A stretch of DNA of 64,000 bases. Origin: Jannaschia marina. GTDB taxonomy: Bacteria; Pseudomonadota; Alphaproteobacteria; Rhodobacterales; Rhodobacteraceae. This document shows, piece after piece, positions 45,860 through 54,721 of this stretch. The translations under genes were made by a program, and so were the position numbers. Under the pieces are notes generated by a model. The model was not told the origin of the DNA, made no database searches, and worked only from the letters and a program-made list of their open reading frames with translations. Numbering within the stretch: the first letter of the stretch is position 1; the number at the start of each line of letters is the position of its first letter. The stretch lies in contig NZ_JABVAX010000005.1 in the NCBI RefSeq assembly GCF_013404595.1, forward strand, positions 108,877 through 172,876, written 5' to 3'.

Positions 45860-46732
45860 ATGCAGATCATCTCCGCCCTTTCCGAGGTCTCCGCCCGCTA
45901 CCAGGCGCTTTTCGTCGACCTCTGGGGCTGCGTCCACGACGGCGTCCGGCCGCTGCCCGGCGCGGTCGAGGCGCTGCAGGCCTATCGCGGCGGCGGCGGC
46001 ATCGTGATCCTCGTGACGAATTCGCCCCGTCCGCGGGCGGGCGTGGCCGCGCAACTCGAGGACATCGGCGTGCCCGAGGACGCCTATGACAACATCGCCA
46101 CCTCGGGCGATTCGGCGCGGGTCGCGATGTTCGACGGCGCGGTCGGCACGAAGGTCTGGCACCTCGGGCCCGCGCATGACGCCATGTTCTTCGAGCCGCC
46201 CGCGATCCTGAGCGACCCGGTGCCGGTCGAGCGTGTCCCCCTCGATGAGGCGGAGGGCATCGTCTGCACCGGCCCCTTCGACCCCCAGGCCGATCCGTCG
46301 ACGCTGCGGCCGGAGTTCCTCGCCGCCAAGACGAAGGGCCTGAAACTCCTCTGCGCGAACCCCGATCTCGTGGTCGACCGGGGCGGGCGGCGGGAGTTCT
46401 GCGCCGGCTCGCTCGCGAAGCTCTATACCGAGATGGGCGGCGAGAGCCTCTACTTCGGCAAACCGCACCCGCCGATCTACGACCTCGCGCGCCGTCGACT
46501 GGCCGCGATCCGGGACGTGCCCGACGCCGGGATCCTCGCCATCGGCGACGGCCCGGTCACGGATGCCGCCGGTGCCATGGGCGAAGACCTCGACCTCCTC
46601 TTCATCTCCGGTGGCCTTGGCGCGGCGGAGACCGGAACCGCCCCCGGCGGCGACCCGGACCCGGCGAAACTCGATGTCTATCTGGCGGAGACGGGGGTGG
46701 CACCGACCTATGTGATCGGAACACTTCGGTAA
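45860..46732 (+). CDS. HAD-superfamily hydrolase, TIGR01459 type (NagD-like)
   Basis: 290 residues. The nucleophile block is FVDLWGCVHDGVRPLPGAVEAL (Asp20), then VTNSPRPRAG (motif II), FGKPHPPIYDLA (the motif III lysine) and ILAIGDGPVTDAAGAMGEDLDLLFISGG (motif IV). The DLWGxVHDG form defines the TIGR01459 subfamily of class IIA HAD phosphatases. The substrate is unknown. There is a 107-bp gap to the MaoC gene. Confidence 0.9.
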   Translation: MQIISALSEVSARYQALFVDLWGCVHDGVRPLPGAVEALQAYRGGGGIVILVTNSPRPRAGVAAQLEDIGVPEDAYDNIATSGDSARVAMFDGAVGTKVWHLGPAHDAMFFEPPAILSDPVPVERVPLDEAEGIVCTGPFDPQADPSTLRPEFLAAKTKGLKLLCANPDLVVDRGGRREFCAGSLAKLYTEMGGESLYFGKPHPPIYDLARRRLAAIRDVPDAGILAIGDGPVTDAAGAMGEDLDLLFISGGLGAAETGTAPGGDPDPAKLDVYLAETGVAPTYVIGTLR

Positions 46733-46839
46733 CGATTGTTTCCGATATGCGCCGATCACGACTTTTTATTTCGTGAAGGATTGCCGCAACGCGGCGTAGA
46801 CGCTATGTCACTTCCAGGGACCATCCGGAGGATTCGGCC

Positions 46840-47283
46840 ATGCTCGACAATATGCCCCGCGGCACGATCTGCATCGAGGACATCGAAATCGGCATGTCCC
46901 GCAGCCTGCGCAAGATCATAACCGACCGCGACATCGAGCTCTTCGCCGAGGTTTCGACTGACCACAATCCGGTGCATCTCGACGACGACTACGCCCGCGA
47001 CACGATCTTCGAGGGCCGCGTCGCCCACGGGATGCTGACCGCCGGACTCATCTCCGCCGTCATCGGCGAGCAGCTGCCGGGCCACGGCACGGTCTACCTC
47101 GGGCAGTCGCTCAAGTTCCTCGCGCCCGTCCGCCCCGGCGACATGGTGGAGGCGGTCGTCACCGTCACCGACATGGACATCGCCAAGCGTCGCGTGACGA
47201 TGGACACCCACTGCGAGATCGACGGCAAGAAGGTCGTAAAGGGCGAGGCGATGGTTCTGGCTCCGTCGCGCAAGTTCGACTGA
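46840..47283 (+). CDS. MaoC family dehydratase
   Basis: 147 residues forming a hot-dog fold. The hydratase motif has Asp41 and His46 in VSTDHNPVHLDD, followed by FEGRVAHGMLTAGL and LKFLAPVRPGDMVEAVVTV. MaoC proteins add water to trans-2-enoyl-CoA esters (R-specific enoyl-CoA hydratase). CoA-ester specificity here is unknown. It lies 60 bp before ribF; a functional link is not obvious. Confidence 0.9.
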   Translation: MLDNMPRGTICIEDIEIGMSRSLRKIITDRDIELFAEVSTDHNPVHLDDDYARDTIFEGRVAHGMLTAGLISAVIGEQLPGHGTVYLGQSLKFLAPVRPGDMVEAVVTVTDMDIAKRRVTMDTHCEIDGKKVVKGEAMVLAPSRKFD

Positions 47284-47343
47284 CGCATATCCCCGGACGG
47301 CGCGGCGCTTGCGCCCATTGGGCCGGCGGGATAGCCCGCTTGC

Positions 47344-48273
47344 ATGCGGATTTTTCGGGATCATCGTGACATTCCGGCCGACGCGCGCGGGGCTTCCGCA
47401 GCGATCGGCAACTTCGACGGCGTGCACCTCGGCCACCGCTCGGTGCTAGACCTCGCGCGGCGCGACGGTGTGCCCCTCGGCGTCGTCACCTTCGAGCCGC
47501 ATCCCCGCGAGGTCTTCGCCCCCGAGGCCCCGCCCTTCCGCCTGATGTCCGCGGAGGCGCGGGCCAACCGGCTGGCGAAACTGGGCGTCGACGTGATGTT
47601 CGAGCTGCCCTTCCCCGCGATCGCGCCGCTTTCGGCCGAAGCGTTCATGGCCGAGGTGCTGGCCGGGGGCCTCGGCCTCGCCCACGTCGTCACCGGCGCG
47701 GACTTCCGCTTCGGCAAGGGGCGCGCGGGCGACGTCGCCGCGCTGGCCGAGGGCGGGGCGCGGCTCGGCTTCGAGGTGACGACGGCGGCGCTGCTGGGCG
47801 ACGCGACGCCCGTCTCCTCGACGGCGATCCGCAACGCGCTGAGCGACGGCCGCCCCGGCGACGCCGCAGAGATGCTGGGTCACTGGCACCGTATCGAGGG
47901 CCCCGTGCTGCACGGCGAGAAGCGGGGCCGGACGCTCGGCTACCCGACGGCGAACATGTCCGTTGCCGGCCTGCACCTGCCGAAGCTCGGGGTCTACGCG
48001 GTGCTCGTCGACGTTCTGGAGGGGCCCCATGCCGGCAGCTACCACGGCGTCGCCTCGCTCGGGGTGCGGCCGATGTTCGGCGAGAACACCCCCAACATCG
48101 AGACCTTCCTCTTCGACTTCGAGGGCGACCTCTACGATGCGCATCTGTCGGTGGCGCTCGTGGCCTACCTGCGCCCGGAACTCAGCTTCGAAGGGCTCGA
48201 CGCGCTCGTCGCGCAGATGGACGACGACAGCGCCCGCGCCCGCGCCGCGCTCGCCGACCTGCCCCGTGGATGA
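47344..48273 (+). CDS. ribF: bifunctional riboflavin kinase / FAD synthetase
   Basis: 309 residues. The N-terminal FMN adenylyltransferase domain has AIGNFDGVHLGHRSVL and VSSTAIRNALSDG. The C-terminal riboflavin kinase has GRTLGYPTANM and FLFDFEGDLYD. It makes FMN and then FAD. The stop overlaps the next GTG start by 8 bp, so ribF, ycgN and the threonine aldolase gene form one coupled transcript. Confidence 0.97.
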   Translation: MRIFRDHRDIPADARGASAAIGNFDGVHLGHRSVLDLARRDGVPLGVVTFEPHPREVFAPEAPPFRLMSAEARANRLAKLGVDVMFELPFPAIAPLSAEAFMAEVLAGGLGLAHVVTGADFRFGKGRAGDVAALAEGGARLGFEVTTAALLGDATPVSSTAIRNALSDGRPGDAAEMLGHWHRIEGPVLHGEKRGRTLGYPTANMSVAGLHLPKLGVYAVLVDVLEGPHAGSYHGVASLGVRPMFGENTPNIETFLFDFEGDLYDAHLSVALVAYLRPELSFEGLDALVAQMDDDSARARAALADLPRG

Positions 48274-48742
48274 CCCGATCGAGCGCGACGGGCTCCGGCC
48301 ACGCTTCTGGGAGCGCGGACTGGCGGACCTGAGCGAGAGGGAATGGGAGGCGCTCTGCGACGGCTGCGGCAAGTGCTGCCTCAACAAGCTCGAGGACGAG
48401 GAAACCGGCGACGTCGTGCTGACCCGCATCGCCTGCCGGCTCTTCGACGATCAGACCTGCCGCTGCTCGAACTACGCCGAGCGGCTGCGCTTCGTGCCCG
48501 AGTGCGTCGTCCTGACGCCCAGGACCCTGCCCGACGCGGCCTATTTCATGCCCGAGACCTGCGCCTACCGCCGCCTCCACGAGGGCCGCGCCCTGCCCCA
48601 TTGGCACCCGCTCCTGACCGGAGACCCGATGTCGCCGCACCGGGCGGGCGCGTCGATGATGGACGAGACGCTGTCCGAGACGCTCGTGCGGGAGGAGGAC
48701 TGGGAGGACCACCTGATCGAGGAGCCCACGGGAGGGGCCTGA
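48266..48742 (+). CDS. YcgN family (UPF0260) cysteine-cluster protein
   Basis: 158 residues from the GTG at 48266, the only start that gives the full family N-terminus (RPRFWERGLADLSEREWEALCDGCGKCC). Cysteines 31, 34, 37, 38, 57, 65, 67, 80 and 99 are the conserved cluster, likely to bind metal or an iron-sulfur centre. HWHPLLTGDP is the closing signature. Function unknown. It overlaps ribF and is joined to the next gene by TGATG. Confidence 0.9.
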   Translation: MDDPIERDGLRPRFWERGLADLSEREWEALCDGCGKCCLNKLEDEETGDVVLTRIACRLFDDQTCRCSNYAERLRFVPECVVLTPRTLPDAAYFMPETCAYRRLHEGRALPHWHPLLTGDPMSPHRAGASMMDETLSETLVREEDWEDHLIEEPTGGA

Positions 48743-49761
48743 TGAACCTGAACTTCGCCTCCGACAACACCGGACCCGTCCACCCGAAGATCCTCGAGGC
48801 GATGGTCGCCGCCAACGCGGGTGCCGCCATGCCCTACGGCAACGACCCATGGATGCCGCAGGTGACGGAGCGGATCCGCGACCTCTTCGACTGGCCCGAG
48901 GCGGAGGTCCTGCTGGTGGCGACGGGGACGGGAGCCAATGCACTCGCGCTCGCCGGGCTGGTACCGCCCTGGGGCTCCGTCCTCTGCCACCGGATCGCGC
49001 ATATCGAGGAGGATGAATGCGGCGCGCCCGAATTCTACACGGGCGGCGCGAAACTCACGCTGGTGGACGGCGCGCAGGGCCGCGTCGATCCCGACGCCCT
49101 CGCCACCGCGATCGCCCGCACCGGCGGGTCGGTGCACAATGTCCAGAAAGGCGCGCTCTCGCTCACAAACGTGACCGAGGCCGGCACCGTCTATGCGCTC
49201 GAAGACCTCCACCGCCTGACGCGGACGGCCCGCGACGCCGGCCTTGCCACCCACCTCGACGGCGCGCGTTTCGCCAACGCCTGCGCCGCGCTCGGCTGCA
49301 GCGCCGCCGACATGGCGCGTGGCTTCGACATGGTGAGCTTAGGCGGCACCAAGAACGGCTGCATGGGGGTCGAGGCGATCGTCATGCGCGACCCGGCCCA
49401 CCACTGGGAGATGCAGCTCAGGCGCAAGCGCGCCGCTCAGCTCTGGTCGAAGCACCGCTTCCTCTCGGCGCAGATGCTGGCCTACCTCGAGGACGACCTC
49501 TGGTTGGAGACGGCCCGCTCCGCCAACGCGGCCGGGCAGCGCCTCCTCGCCGGCCTCCGCAAGGTCGGGGCGGATATGGACTGGGAGCCGGCGGCGAACC
49601 TCGCCTTCGCCCGCCTGCCCCGTGCCGCGCACGACCGCGCACGTGCCGAGGCGCAGTACTACCTGATGGACGAGGCCGAGCGCCCGCTCTGCCGCCTCGT
49701 CTGCGACTGGACGAAAACAGACGCTGAAGTCGACAGGCTCCTCGCCCTCTTCGCGGGCTGA
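48742..49761 (+). CDS. low-specificity threonine aldolase-type PLP enzyme
   Basis: 339 residues. The PLP lysine is Lys204 in SLGGTKNGCMGVEAIV and the cofactor aspartate is Asp173 in THLDGARFANAC. FASDNTGPVHPKILEAM is the family N-terminus. It cleaves threonine or allo-threonine to glycine and acetaldehyde, or a related beta-hydroxy amino acid. The start ATG overlaps the ycgN stop, after GGAGGGG. The exact stereo-preference is not predictable, so no symbol is given. Confidence 0.9.
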   Translation: MNLNFASDNTGPVHPKILEAMVAANAGAAMPYGNDPWMPQVTERIRDLFDWPEAEVLLVATGTGANALALAGLVPPWGSVLCHRIAHIEEDECGAPEFYTGGAKLTLVDGAQGRVDPDALATAIARTGGSVHNVQKGALSLTNVTEAGTVYALEDLHRLTRTARDAGLATHLDGARFANACAALGCSAADMARGFDMVSLGGTKNGCMGVEAIVMRDPAHHWEMQLRRKRAAQLWSKHRFLSAQMLAYLEDDLWLETARSANAAGQRLLAGLRKVGADMDWEPAANLAFARLPRAAHDRARAEAQYYLMDEAERPLCRLVCDWTKTDAEVDRLLALFAG

Positions 49762-49766
49762 GGCCT

Positions 49767-49785
49767 CTTCCTGCTCCAAATACTC
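49767..49785 (-). repeat. 19-nt dispersed intergenic element, copy 4
   Basis: On the minus strand it reads GAGTATTTGGAGCAGGAAG. It lies 5 bp after the threonine aldolase stop, between convergent genes. One base differs from the copy at 25057-25075. Confidence 0.75.
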
Positions 49786-49822
49786 ATCGGCGCGGCGGGC
49801 CGAACGGGCACGGCCTTCGGGC

Positions 49823-50068
49823 TTACTTCCCCGAAGCCTCCAGCGCGTCGAGCCGGGCCTTCAGCGCCTCGTTTTCCTCGCGGGCCTTCTGGGCCATCGC
49901 ACGGACGGCGTCGAACTCCTCGCGGGTGACGAAGTCGCGGTCGGCCATCCAGCGGTCGAGCATCGACTTCATCGCCGTCTCGGCTTCCTCCTTCGCGCCC
50001 TGGGCCACGCCCATCGCGTTGGTCATCAGCTGACCGATGTCGTCCATGATGCGGTTGCGGGTCTGCAT
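49823..50068 (-). CDS. ubiK: ubiquinone biosynthesis accessory factor UbiK (BMFP domain)
   Basis: 81 residues. An amphipathic N-terminal helix (MDDIGQLMTNAMGVAQGAKEEAE) is followed by a coiled coil (TREEFDAVRAMAQKAREENEALKARLDALEA), the membrane-fusogenic BMFP/YqiC layout. UbiK assists the UbiJ-organised ubiquinone synthesis complex in proteobacteria; the role in this organism is by homology. It is divergent from lgt. Confidence 0.87.
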   Translation of the reverse strand: MQTRNRIMDDIGQLMTNAMGVAQGAKEEAETAMKSMLDRWMADRDFVTREEFDAVRAMAQKAREENEALKARLDALEASGK

Positions 50069-50164
50069 GTCTCGGGCCTCCGGATTGATTGCAGATGATA
50101 TGGGGGCCGGTGCCGCGAACCTCAAGGATTGACCGTGCCGCGGGGGGCGGGCATTGCACGGGGC

Positions 50165-51064
50165 ATGTTCGCCGCCCTGCCCCTCGTCCTGCCGTTCCCC
50201 GACATCTCGCCCGATATCTTCCGCCTCTCGATCGGCGGGTTCGAGATCGCGCCGAAATGGTACGCCGCCGCCTATATCTTCGGCATCCTCGGCGGGTGGC
50301 TCATGGCCCGCTGGCTCGTCATGCGGCCACGCTTCTGGCGGAACGGTAAGCTGCCGATGACCAAGGGACAGGTCGAGGACGTGATGACCTGGGTGACGCT
50401 TGGCATCGTGCTCGGCGGGCGGCTCGGCTACGTCGCCTTCTACCAGCCTGGCTACTACCTGCAGAACCCGGGCGAGATCCTGGCCGTCTGGCAGGGGGGC
50501 ATGTCGTTCCACGGCGGGGCGCTCGGCGTGGCGCTGGCCGTCGGCATCTACGCCTGGCGCAAGGGCATCTCCGTGCCCGCCATCGTCGACATCGCGGCCC
50601 TCGTCGCGCCCCTCGGGATCGGTCTCGGGCGGGTCGCCAATTTCGTCAACGCCGAGCTCTGGGGTCGCCCGTCGGAGCTGCCCTGGGCGGTCATCTTCCC
50701 CGGCGGAGCCGCGCAGGCCTGCGCCAACGTTGGCGAATTCTGTGCTCGCCACCCGAGCCAGCTCTACGAGGCGATCCTCGAAGGTCTCATCCTCCTCATC
50801 GTCCTCTGGATCGTCGCGCTCCGCGGCGGCCTCAAGGTGCCCGGTCTGATCTTCGGACTGTTCCTCGTGGGGTACGGGGCCGCGCGCACCTTCGTCGAAC
50901 ACTTTCGCGTCGCCGACGCGCAGTACATCACCCCCGACAATCCGCTGGGCCATGTCGTCGGCACGCCCGAGTTCGGCCTGACGATGGGGCAGCTCCTGTC
51001 GCTGCCGATGGTGGCCGTCGGCCTCCTCGTCCTCCTGATCGCGCGGCGCGCCCGGCCCGCATGA
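50165..51064 (+). CDS. lgt: prolipoprotein diacylglyceryl transferase
   Basis: 299 residues with seven predicted transmembrane segments. WYAAAYIFGILGGWLMARW is the early signature; GGRLGYVAFYQPGYYL and MSFHGGALGV (His116-Gly-Gly) are active-site regions, and GRVANFVNAELWG the diacylglycerol-binding block. It attaches diacylglycerol to lipobox cysteines. I used the ATG at 50165 because the family normally starts just before LPFPDI; a GTG at 50135 has a better ribosome-binding site (AAGGA) and cannot be ruled out. The stop overlaps midA (ATGA). Confidence 0.95.
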   Translation: MFAALPLVLPFPDISPDIFRLSIGGFEIAPKWYAAAYIFGILGGWLMARWLVMRPRFWRNGKLPMTKGQVEDVMTWVTLGIVLGGRLGYVAFYQPGYYLQNPGEILAVWQGGMSFHGGALGVALAVGIYAWRKGISVPAIVDIAALVAPLGIGLGRVANFVNAELWGRPSELPWAVIFPGGAAQACANVGEFCARHPSQLYEAILEGLILLIVLWIVALRGGLKVPGLIFGLFLVGYGAARTFVEHFRVADAQYITPDNPLGHVVGTPEFGLTMGQLLSLPMVAVGLLVLLIARRARPA

Positions 51065-52119
51065 GCGCCCTGCGCGACCATCTCGTCACCCGGATCCGCG
51101 CGACCGGCCCGCTGACGGTGGCCGACTACATGGCCGACTGCCTTCTCCACCCGGTGCACGGCTACTACGCGACCCGTGATCCACTCGGGGCGGCGGGCGA
51201 TTTCACCACCGCCCCCGAGATCAGCCAGATGTTCGGCGAGATGCTGGGTCTCTGCCTCGCCCAGACCTGGATGGACCAGGGCCGCCCCGCGCCCTTCGCG
51301 CTGGCCGAGCTCGGGCCCGGCCGGGGCACGCTCATGGCCGACATCTTGCGCGCAACCCGCGCGGTGCCGGGTTTCGCGGAGGCCGTTGAGGTGCACCTTG
51401 TCGAGGCATCGCCCGTCCTGCGCGCGCGGCAGGCGGAGACGCTCGCCGGTCACGCCCCCGTCTGGCACGACACCGTCGAGGGGCTTCCGGACGGACCGCT
51501 CTTCCTCGTGGCGAACGAGTTTCTCGACGCCCTCCCGATCCGGCAGCACGTGCGCGACGGCGGCGGCTGGCGCGAACGGCTGGTGACGGTCGAGGGCGCG
51601 GCGCTGGCCTTCGCGCTCTCGCCGCCCCTCCCCGTGCCCGAGCTCGACCACCACGACGTCGCGGACGGCACGCTCGTCGAGCGCTGCCCCGCCCTGCCCG
51701 GCATCGTCGCCAGCGTGGCCGCGCGGATCGCAAGCCACGGCGGGGCGGCGCTCTTCCTCGACTACGGACACTGGCGCAGCCGCGGCGACACGCTCCAGGC
51801 GCTGCGCGGCCATGCGCCCGAGGACCCGCTGGCAAACCCCGGCGCGGCCGACCTGACCGCTCATATCGACTTCGAAGCCGTTGCCCGCGCCGCCGTGCCG
51901 GCCTGCGCGAGCGGGATGACGGCGCAGGGCGTCCTGCTGGAACGGCTGGGCATCACCGCGCGCGCGCAGGCACTTGCCCGTACCCTCACCGATGCGGCGC
52001 TCGACGCCCATGTGGCCGCGCATCGCCGCTTGACCCACCCGGCAGAGATGGGCGACCTATTCAAGGCAATGGCGCTCGTTCCTCCGGGTGCCGCGCTGCC
52101 GCCTGGATTTGACCCATGA
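51061..52119 (+). CDS. MidA/NDUFAF7 family SAM-dependent methyltransferase
   Basis: 352 residues. TVADYMADCLLHPVHGYYATRDPLGAAGDFTTAPEISQMFGEML is the DUF185 N-terminus, followed by LAELGPGRGTLMADIL (SAM motif I) and LFLVANEFLDALPIRQ. The mitochondrial homologue NDUFAF7 dimethylates an arginine of complex I subunit NDUFS2; the bacterial target is not known. It overlaps both neighbours by ATGA, giving lgt-midA-pgeF as a coupled operon. Confidence 0.93.
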   Translation: MSALRDHLVTRIRATGPLTVADYMADCLLHPVHGYYATRDPLGAAGDFTTAPEISQMFGEMLGLCLAQTWMDQGRPAPFALAELGPGRGTLMADILRATRAVPGFAEAVEVHLVEASPVLRARQAETLAGHAPVWHDTVEGLPDGPLFLVANEFLDALPIRQHVRDGGGWRERLVTVEGAALAFALSPPLPVPELDHHDVADGTLVERCPALPGIVASVAARIASHGGAALFLDYGHWRSRGDTLQALRGHAPEDPLANPGAADLTAHIDFEAVARAAVPACASGMTAQGVLLERLGITARAQALARTLTDAALDAHVAAHRRLTHPAEMGDLFKAMALVPPGAALPPGFDP

Positions 52120-52880
52120 CGCTCGAACGCCTGACGTCCGACCTGCTCGCCCCCGTGGCGCATGGCTTCTTCACCCGCAAGGGCGGGGCGTCCTCCGGTA
52201 TCTTCGGAGGCCTGAACTGCGGCCTCGGCTCCTCGGACCAGACGGAAGCGGTCGAGATGAATCGCTCCCGCGTGGCCGAGGCGATGGGCGGCCCGCTCCA
52301 TGGCGTGCATCAGGTCCACTCCGCCGACGTCGTCGTGATCGACGGCCCGCTCTGCGACGCGACCGACCCCGAGGGCAACCCGCGGCGGGCGGACGCGCTA
52401 GTGACGAACGTGCCGGGGCAGGTGCTCACGATCCTGACGGCTGATTGCCAGCCGGTGCTGTTCCATGACCCGGAGGCCGGGGTGATCGGCGCAGCCCATG
52501 CCGGATGGAAGGGCGCGCTCGACGGCGTACTCGAGGCGACGGTGGACACCATGGTCGGACTTGGCGCGGAGGCGCGGAACATCAATGCCGTCATCGGCCC
52601 CACGATCAGCCAGCGGAACTACGAGGTCGGACCCGACTTTCCCGAACGCTTCCTCGATCGAGAACCGGAGGCGAGCCGCTTCTTCTCCAACGGCGCGGCC
52701 GATCACTACCATTTCGACCTGCCGGCCTACGGCCTCTGGCGGATCCGCCGGACGGGCGCGACGGCGGAGTGGACGGGGCATTGCACCTATGCCGATCCGA
52801 CCCGGTTTTATTCCTACCGCCGGAAAGTCCATTCGGGCGAGGCCGACTACGGCCGGCTGATCTCCGCAATCCGGCTCTGA
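52116..52880 (+). CDS. pgeF: peptidoglycan editing factor PgeF (YfiH/laccase-domain family)
   Basis: 254 residues. Zinc ligands are His68 (HQVHSADVV), Cys111 (LTADCQPVL) and His128 (GAAHAGWKG), the set conserved in YfiH. YSYRRKVHSGEADYGRLIS closes the protein. The family was first called polyphenol oxidase or laccase, and PgeF removes wrong amino acids from peptidoglycan precursors. It is the last gene of the lgt operon and is followed 25 bp later by a hairpin. Confidence 0.94.
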   Translation: MTLERLTSDLLAPVAHGFFTRKGGASSGIFGGLNCGLGSSDQTEAVEMNRSRVAEAMGGPLHGVHQVHSADVVVIDGPLCDATDPEGNPRRADALVTNVPGQVLTILTADCQPVLFHDPEAGVIGAAHAGWKGALDGVLEATVDTMVGLGAEARNINAVIGPTISQRNYEVGPDFPERFLDREPEASRFFSNGAADHYHFDLPAYGLWRIRRTGATAEWTGHCTYADPTRFYSYRRKVHSGEADYGRLISAIRL

Positions 52881-52904
52881 CGCGCGCTCCGGCGGAGCGG
52901 GGCC

Positions 52905-52929
52905 GAAGACTTTTCTCGGAAAAGTCTTC
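52905..52929. terminator. hairpin after pgeF
   Basis: GAAGACTTTTC-TCG-GAAAAGTCTTC is a perfect 11-bp stem with a 3-nt loop. It has the same architecture as the two hairpins at 41011-41058. It probably terminates the lgt-midA-pgeF transcript, although the tail is CCC and not a T run. Confidence 0.65.
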
Positions 52930-53065
52930 CCGCGCGCCGTTGGCGGAACGCGTCGTCCCAAACCTGCCACATTCCCGCCCCCGAAAGACCCGGGCCCGGT
53001 CGCACCGCCGCCCATCCCCGCCGCCATACCGTCGTCAACGCAACGCACGACACCCGGAGGACGCC

Positions 53066-53212
53066 ATGTCCCGCCAGACCTGGATGGACCGCACCATCGA
53101 AGCCGCCCGCGACAGCGACATCCGGATGCCCTGGGCCCGCCGGCCGGCACCCGTCGCTCCCGCCGAGGAGGCCCCTGCGGCCCAGACCGCCGCCCTGCGC
53201 GCGCGACGCTGA
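53066..53212 (+). CDS. 48-residue basic protein of unknown function
   Basis: A short ORF with a strong GGAGG 5 bp before its ATG. The sequence starts SRQTWMDRTIEAARDSDIRMPWARR and is rich in Arg, Ala and Pro. I recall short proteins with the W..R.I..A......MPW.R pattern being common in Rhodobacterales, which supports a real gene. No function is known. It lies alone between two hairpins (52905-52929 and 53261-53298), as expected of a single-gene transcript. Confidence 0.68.
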   Translation: MSRQTWMDRTIEAARDSDIRMPWARRPAPVAPAEEAPAAQTAALRARR

Positions 53213-53260
53213 TACCTCTTTCCGATTGACCGGTCGTCGAGTCCCTCCGGCCGGTCGAAC

Positions 53261-53298
53261 CCGAACGCGGCCTCCGTCTGCCAGCGGGCCGCGTTCGG
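53261..53298. terminator. bidirectional hairpin between convergent genes
   Basis: CCGAACGCGGCC (53261-53272) and GGCCGCGTTCGG (53287-53298) form a perfect 12-bp stem with a 14-nt loop. It abuts the stop codon of the PLP decarboxylase gene on the minus strand and follows the 48-aa gene on the plus strand. Confidence 0.65.
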
Positions 53299-53299
53299 C

Positions 53300-54721
53300 C
53301 TATTTCGCCGCCGCCCCCCGCCGCACGGCCCCCGCGACCTCCGCCTCGAGCGCCCGCACCGCCAGGGCCACGTCCGCATCGGTCGTGCGATGGTTCACGA
53401 TCGCCGCCCGGAGGCAGGACCGCCCGGCCACGCGGGTGGTCGAGAAGACGGCCTGACCCGAAAGCTGCAGCGCCGCCGCCAAGTCATCGGCATCCCCCGC
53501 ACGCGGGTGGATCACGCAGAGGTTCGAGACGACGGGTGCGGCGAGGTCCAGATACTCCGACGCCTCGGCCAATTCGCCCATGCGCGCGGCCTGACGGCAG
53601 TTGTCGGTGATCTGCGCCCCGAGCGCCGCCTGCCCCAGCCCCTCGACCGTGGCCCAGACCTTGAGCGCCGCGAAACCGCGCGACAGCTCGATGCCGTAGT
53701 CCGTCGCCCACCAGTCACCGCCCGCGAGCCCCGCGCCCCCGGCGGCGAGATATTCGGGCCGCTCGCGGTAGGTGGCCCGGTGCAACGCGGCATCCCGGAT
53801 CAGGACCGCGCCGGCGGCATAGGGCACGGCCATCCACTTGTGAAAGTCGGTCGCGATGGAGTGTGCCCGCTCGATCCCGGTGGAGAGATCGCGCCACGGG
53901 GCCTCGGCCAGTCGCGTCCAGAAGCCGAAGGCCGCGTCGCAATGCAGCCAGAGCCCCTCCGCCTCGGCCAGATCGGCGAGCGCCGCGATGTCGTCGAACG
54001 TACCGAGGTTGACAGAGCCCACGGTCCCCACCACCGCCAGCGGATGCCGCCCCTCCGCCCGATCGCGGGCGATGGCGGCACGGAGCGCGCCGACGTCCAT
54101 CCGACCGCCCGGCGCGGGGATCCGCGTGACCGCCCGTGCGCCGTGGCCCATGATCTCGAGCGCCTTCTTCACGCAGGAATGCCCGCCTTCGGCGATGTAG
54201 ACGCGGATCTCCGGCAGCCCGGCGATCCCGGTCTCGCGCACGTCGGGGAACGCGCGCATCCGGGCACAGCCGAGCGCGAGGATCGTCGCCTGACTGGTTC
54301 CCGTCGTCATCAGCCCCGAGCCCCCGTCCCACCCGGCGACGCCGTGCAGCCAGTCGATCACCGCCCGCTCCACATGCGCCGCGCCCTGATCGCGCCCGCC
54401 GGCATTGGCGTTCATCGTCGCGGCCACCATCTCGGCCGCGACGCCCGTGGCCGTGCCCGTGCCGTGAACCCAGCCGAAGAAGCGCGGATGCGTGTTGCCC
54501 GTGGCATAGGGCACGATGTCGGTCAGGATCCGGTCGAAGAGCGCGCCCGTCCCCGCGCCCTCCCCGCGGATGGCCACGCGATCGGCCATGTCGTCGGGCG
54601 GCGCGCGCCAGGGCAGGTCGCGCGCGGCGCGCAGCCGGTCGACACAGGCGCTGGCGATCCGGTGCAACTCCGCTTCGAAGGTGTCCCAATCGGCGGGGTC
54701 GAGCCTGTGCCCCGCGCTCAT
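53300..54721 (-). CDS. pyridoxal-dependent (group II) amino-acid decarboxylase
   Basis: 473 residues. The PLP lysine is Lys295 in ATDFHKWMAVPY. TGNTHPRFFGWVHGTGTATGV, GLMTTGTSQATILAL, GGHSCVKKALEIMG and LHCDAAFGFWTRL are typical of the aromatic/tyrosine/DOPA decarboxylase family. The substrate is unknown and could also be cysteine sulfinate or a non-aromatic amino acid. Its ATG overlaps the stop of the ThDP enzyme (ATGA). The frame is open well upstream, but that part is the other strand-mate gene read in another frame. Confidence 0.88.
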   Translation of the reverse strand: MSAGHRLDPADWDTFEAELHRIASACVDRLRAARDLPWRAPPDDMADRVAIRGEGAGTGALFDRILTDIVPYATGNTHPRFFGWVHGTGTATGVAAEMVAATMNANAGGRDQGAAHVERAVIDWLHGVAGWDGGSGLMTTGTSQATILALGCARMRAFPDVRETGIAGLPEIRVYIAEGGHSCVKKALEIMGHGARAVTRIPAPGGRMDVGALRAAIARDRAEGRHPLAVVGTVGSVNLGTFDDIAALADLAEAEGLWLHCDAAFGFWTRLAEAPWRDLSTGIERAHSIATDFHKWMAVPYAAGAVLIRDAALHRATYRERPEYLAAGGAGLAGGDWWATDYGIELSRGFAALKVWATVEGLGQAALGAQITDNCRQAARMGELAEASEYLDLAAPVVSNLCVIHPRAGDADDLAAALQLSGQAVFSTTRVAGRSCLRAAIVNHRTTDADVALAVRALEAEVAGAVRRGAAAK

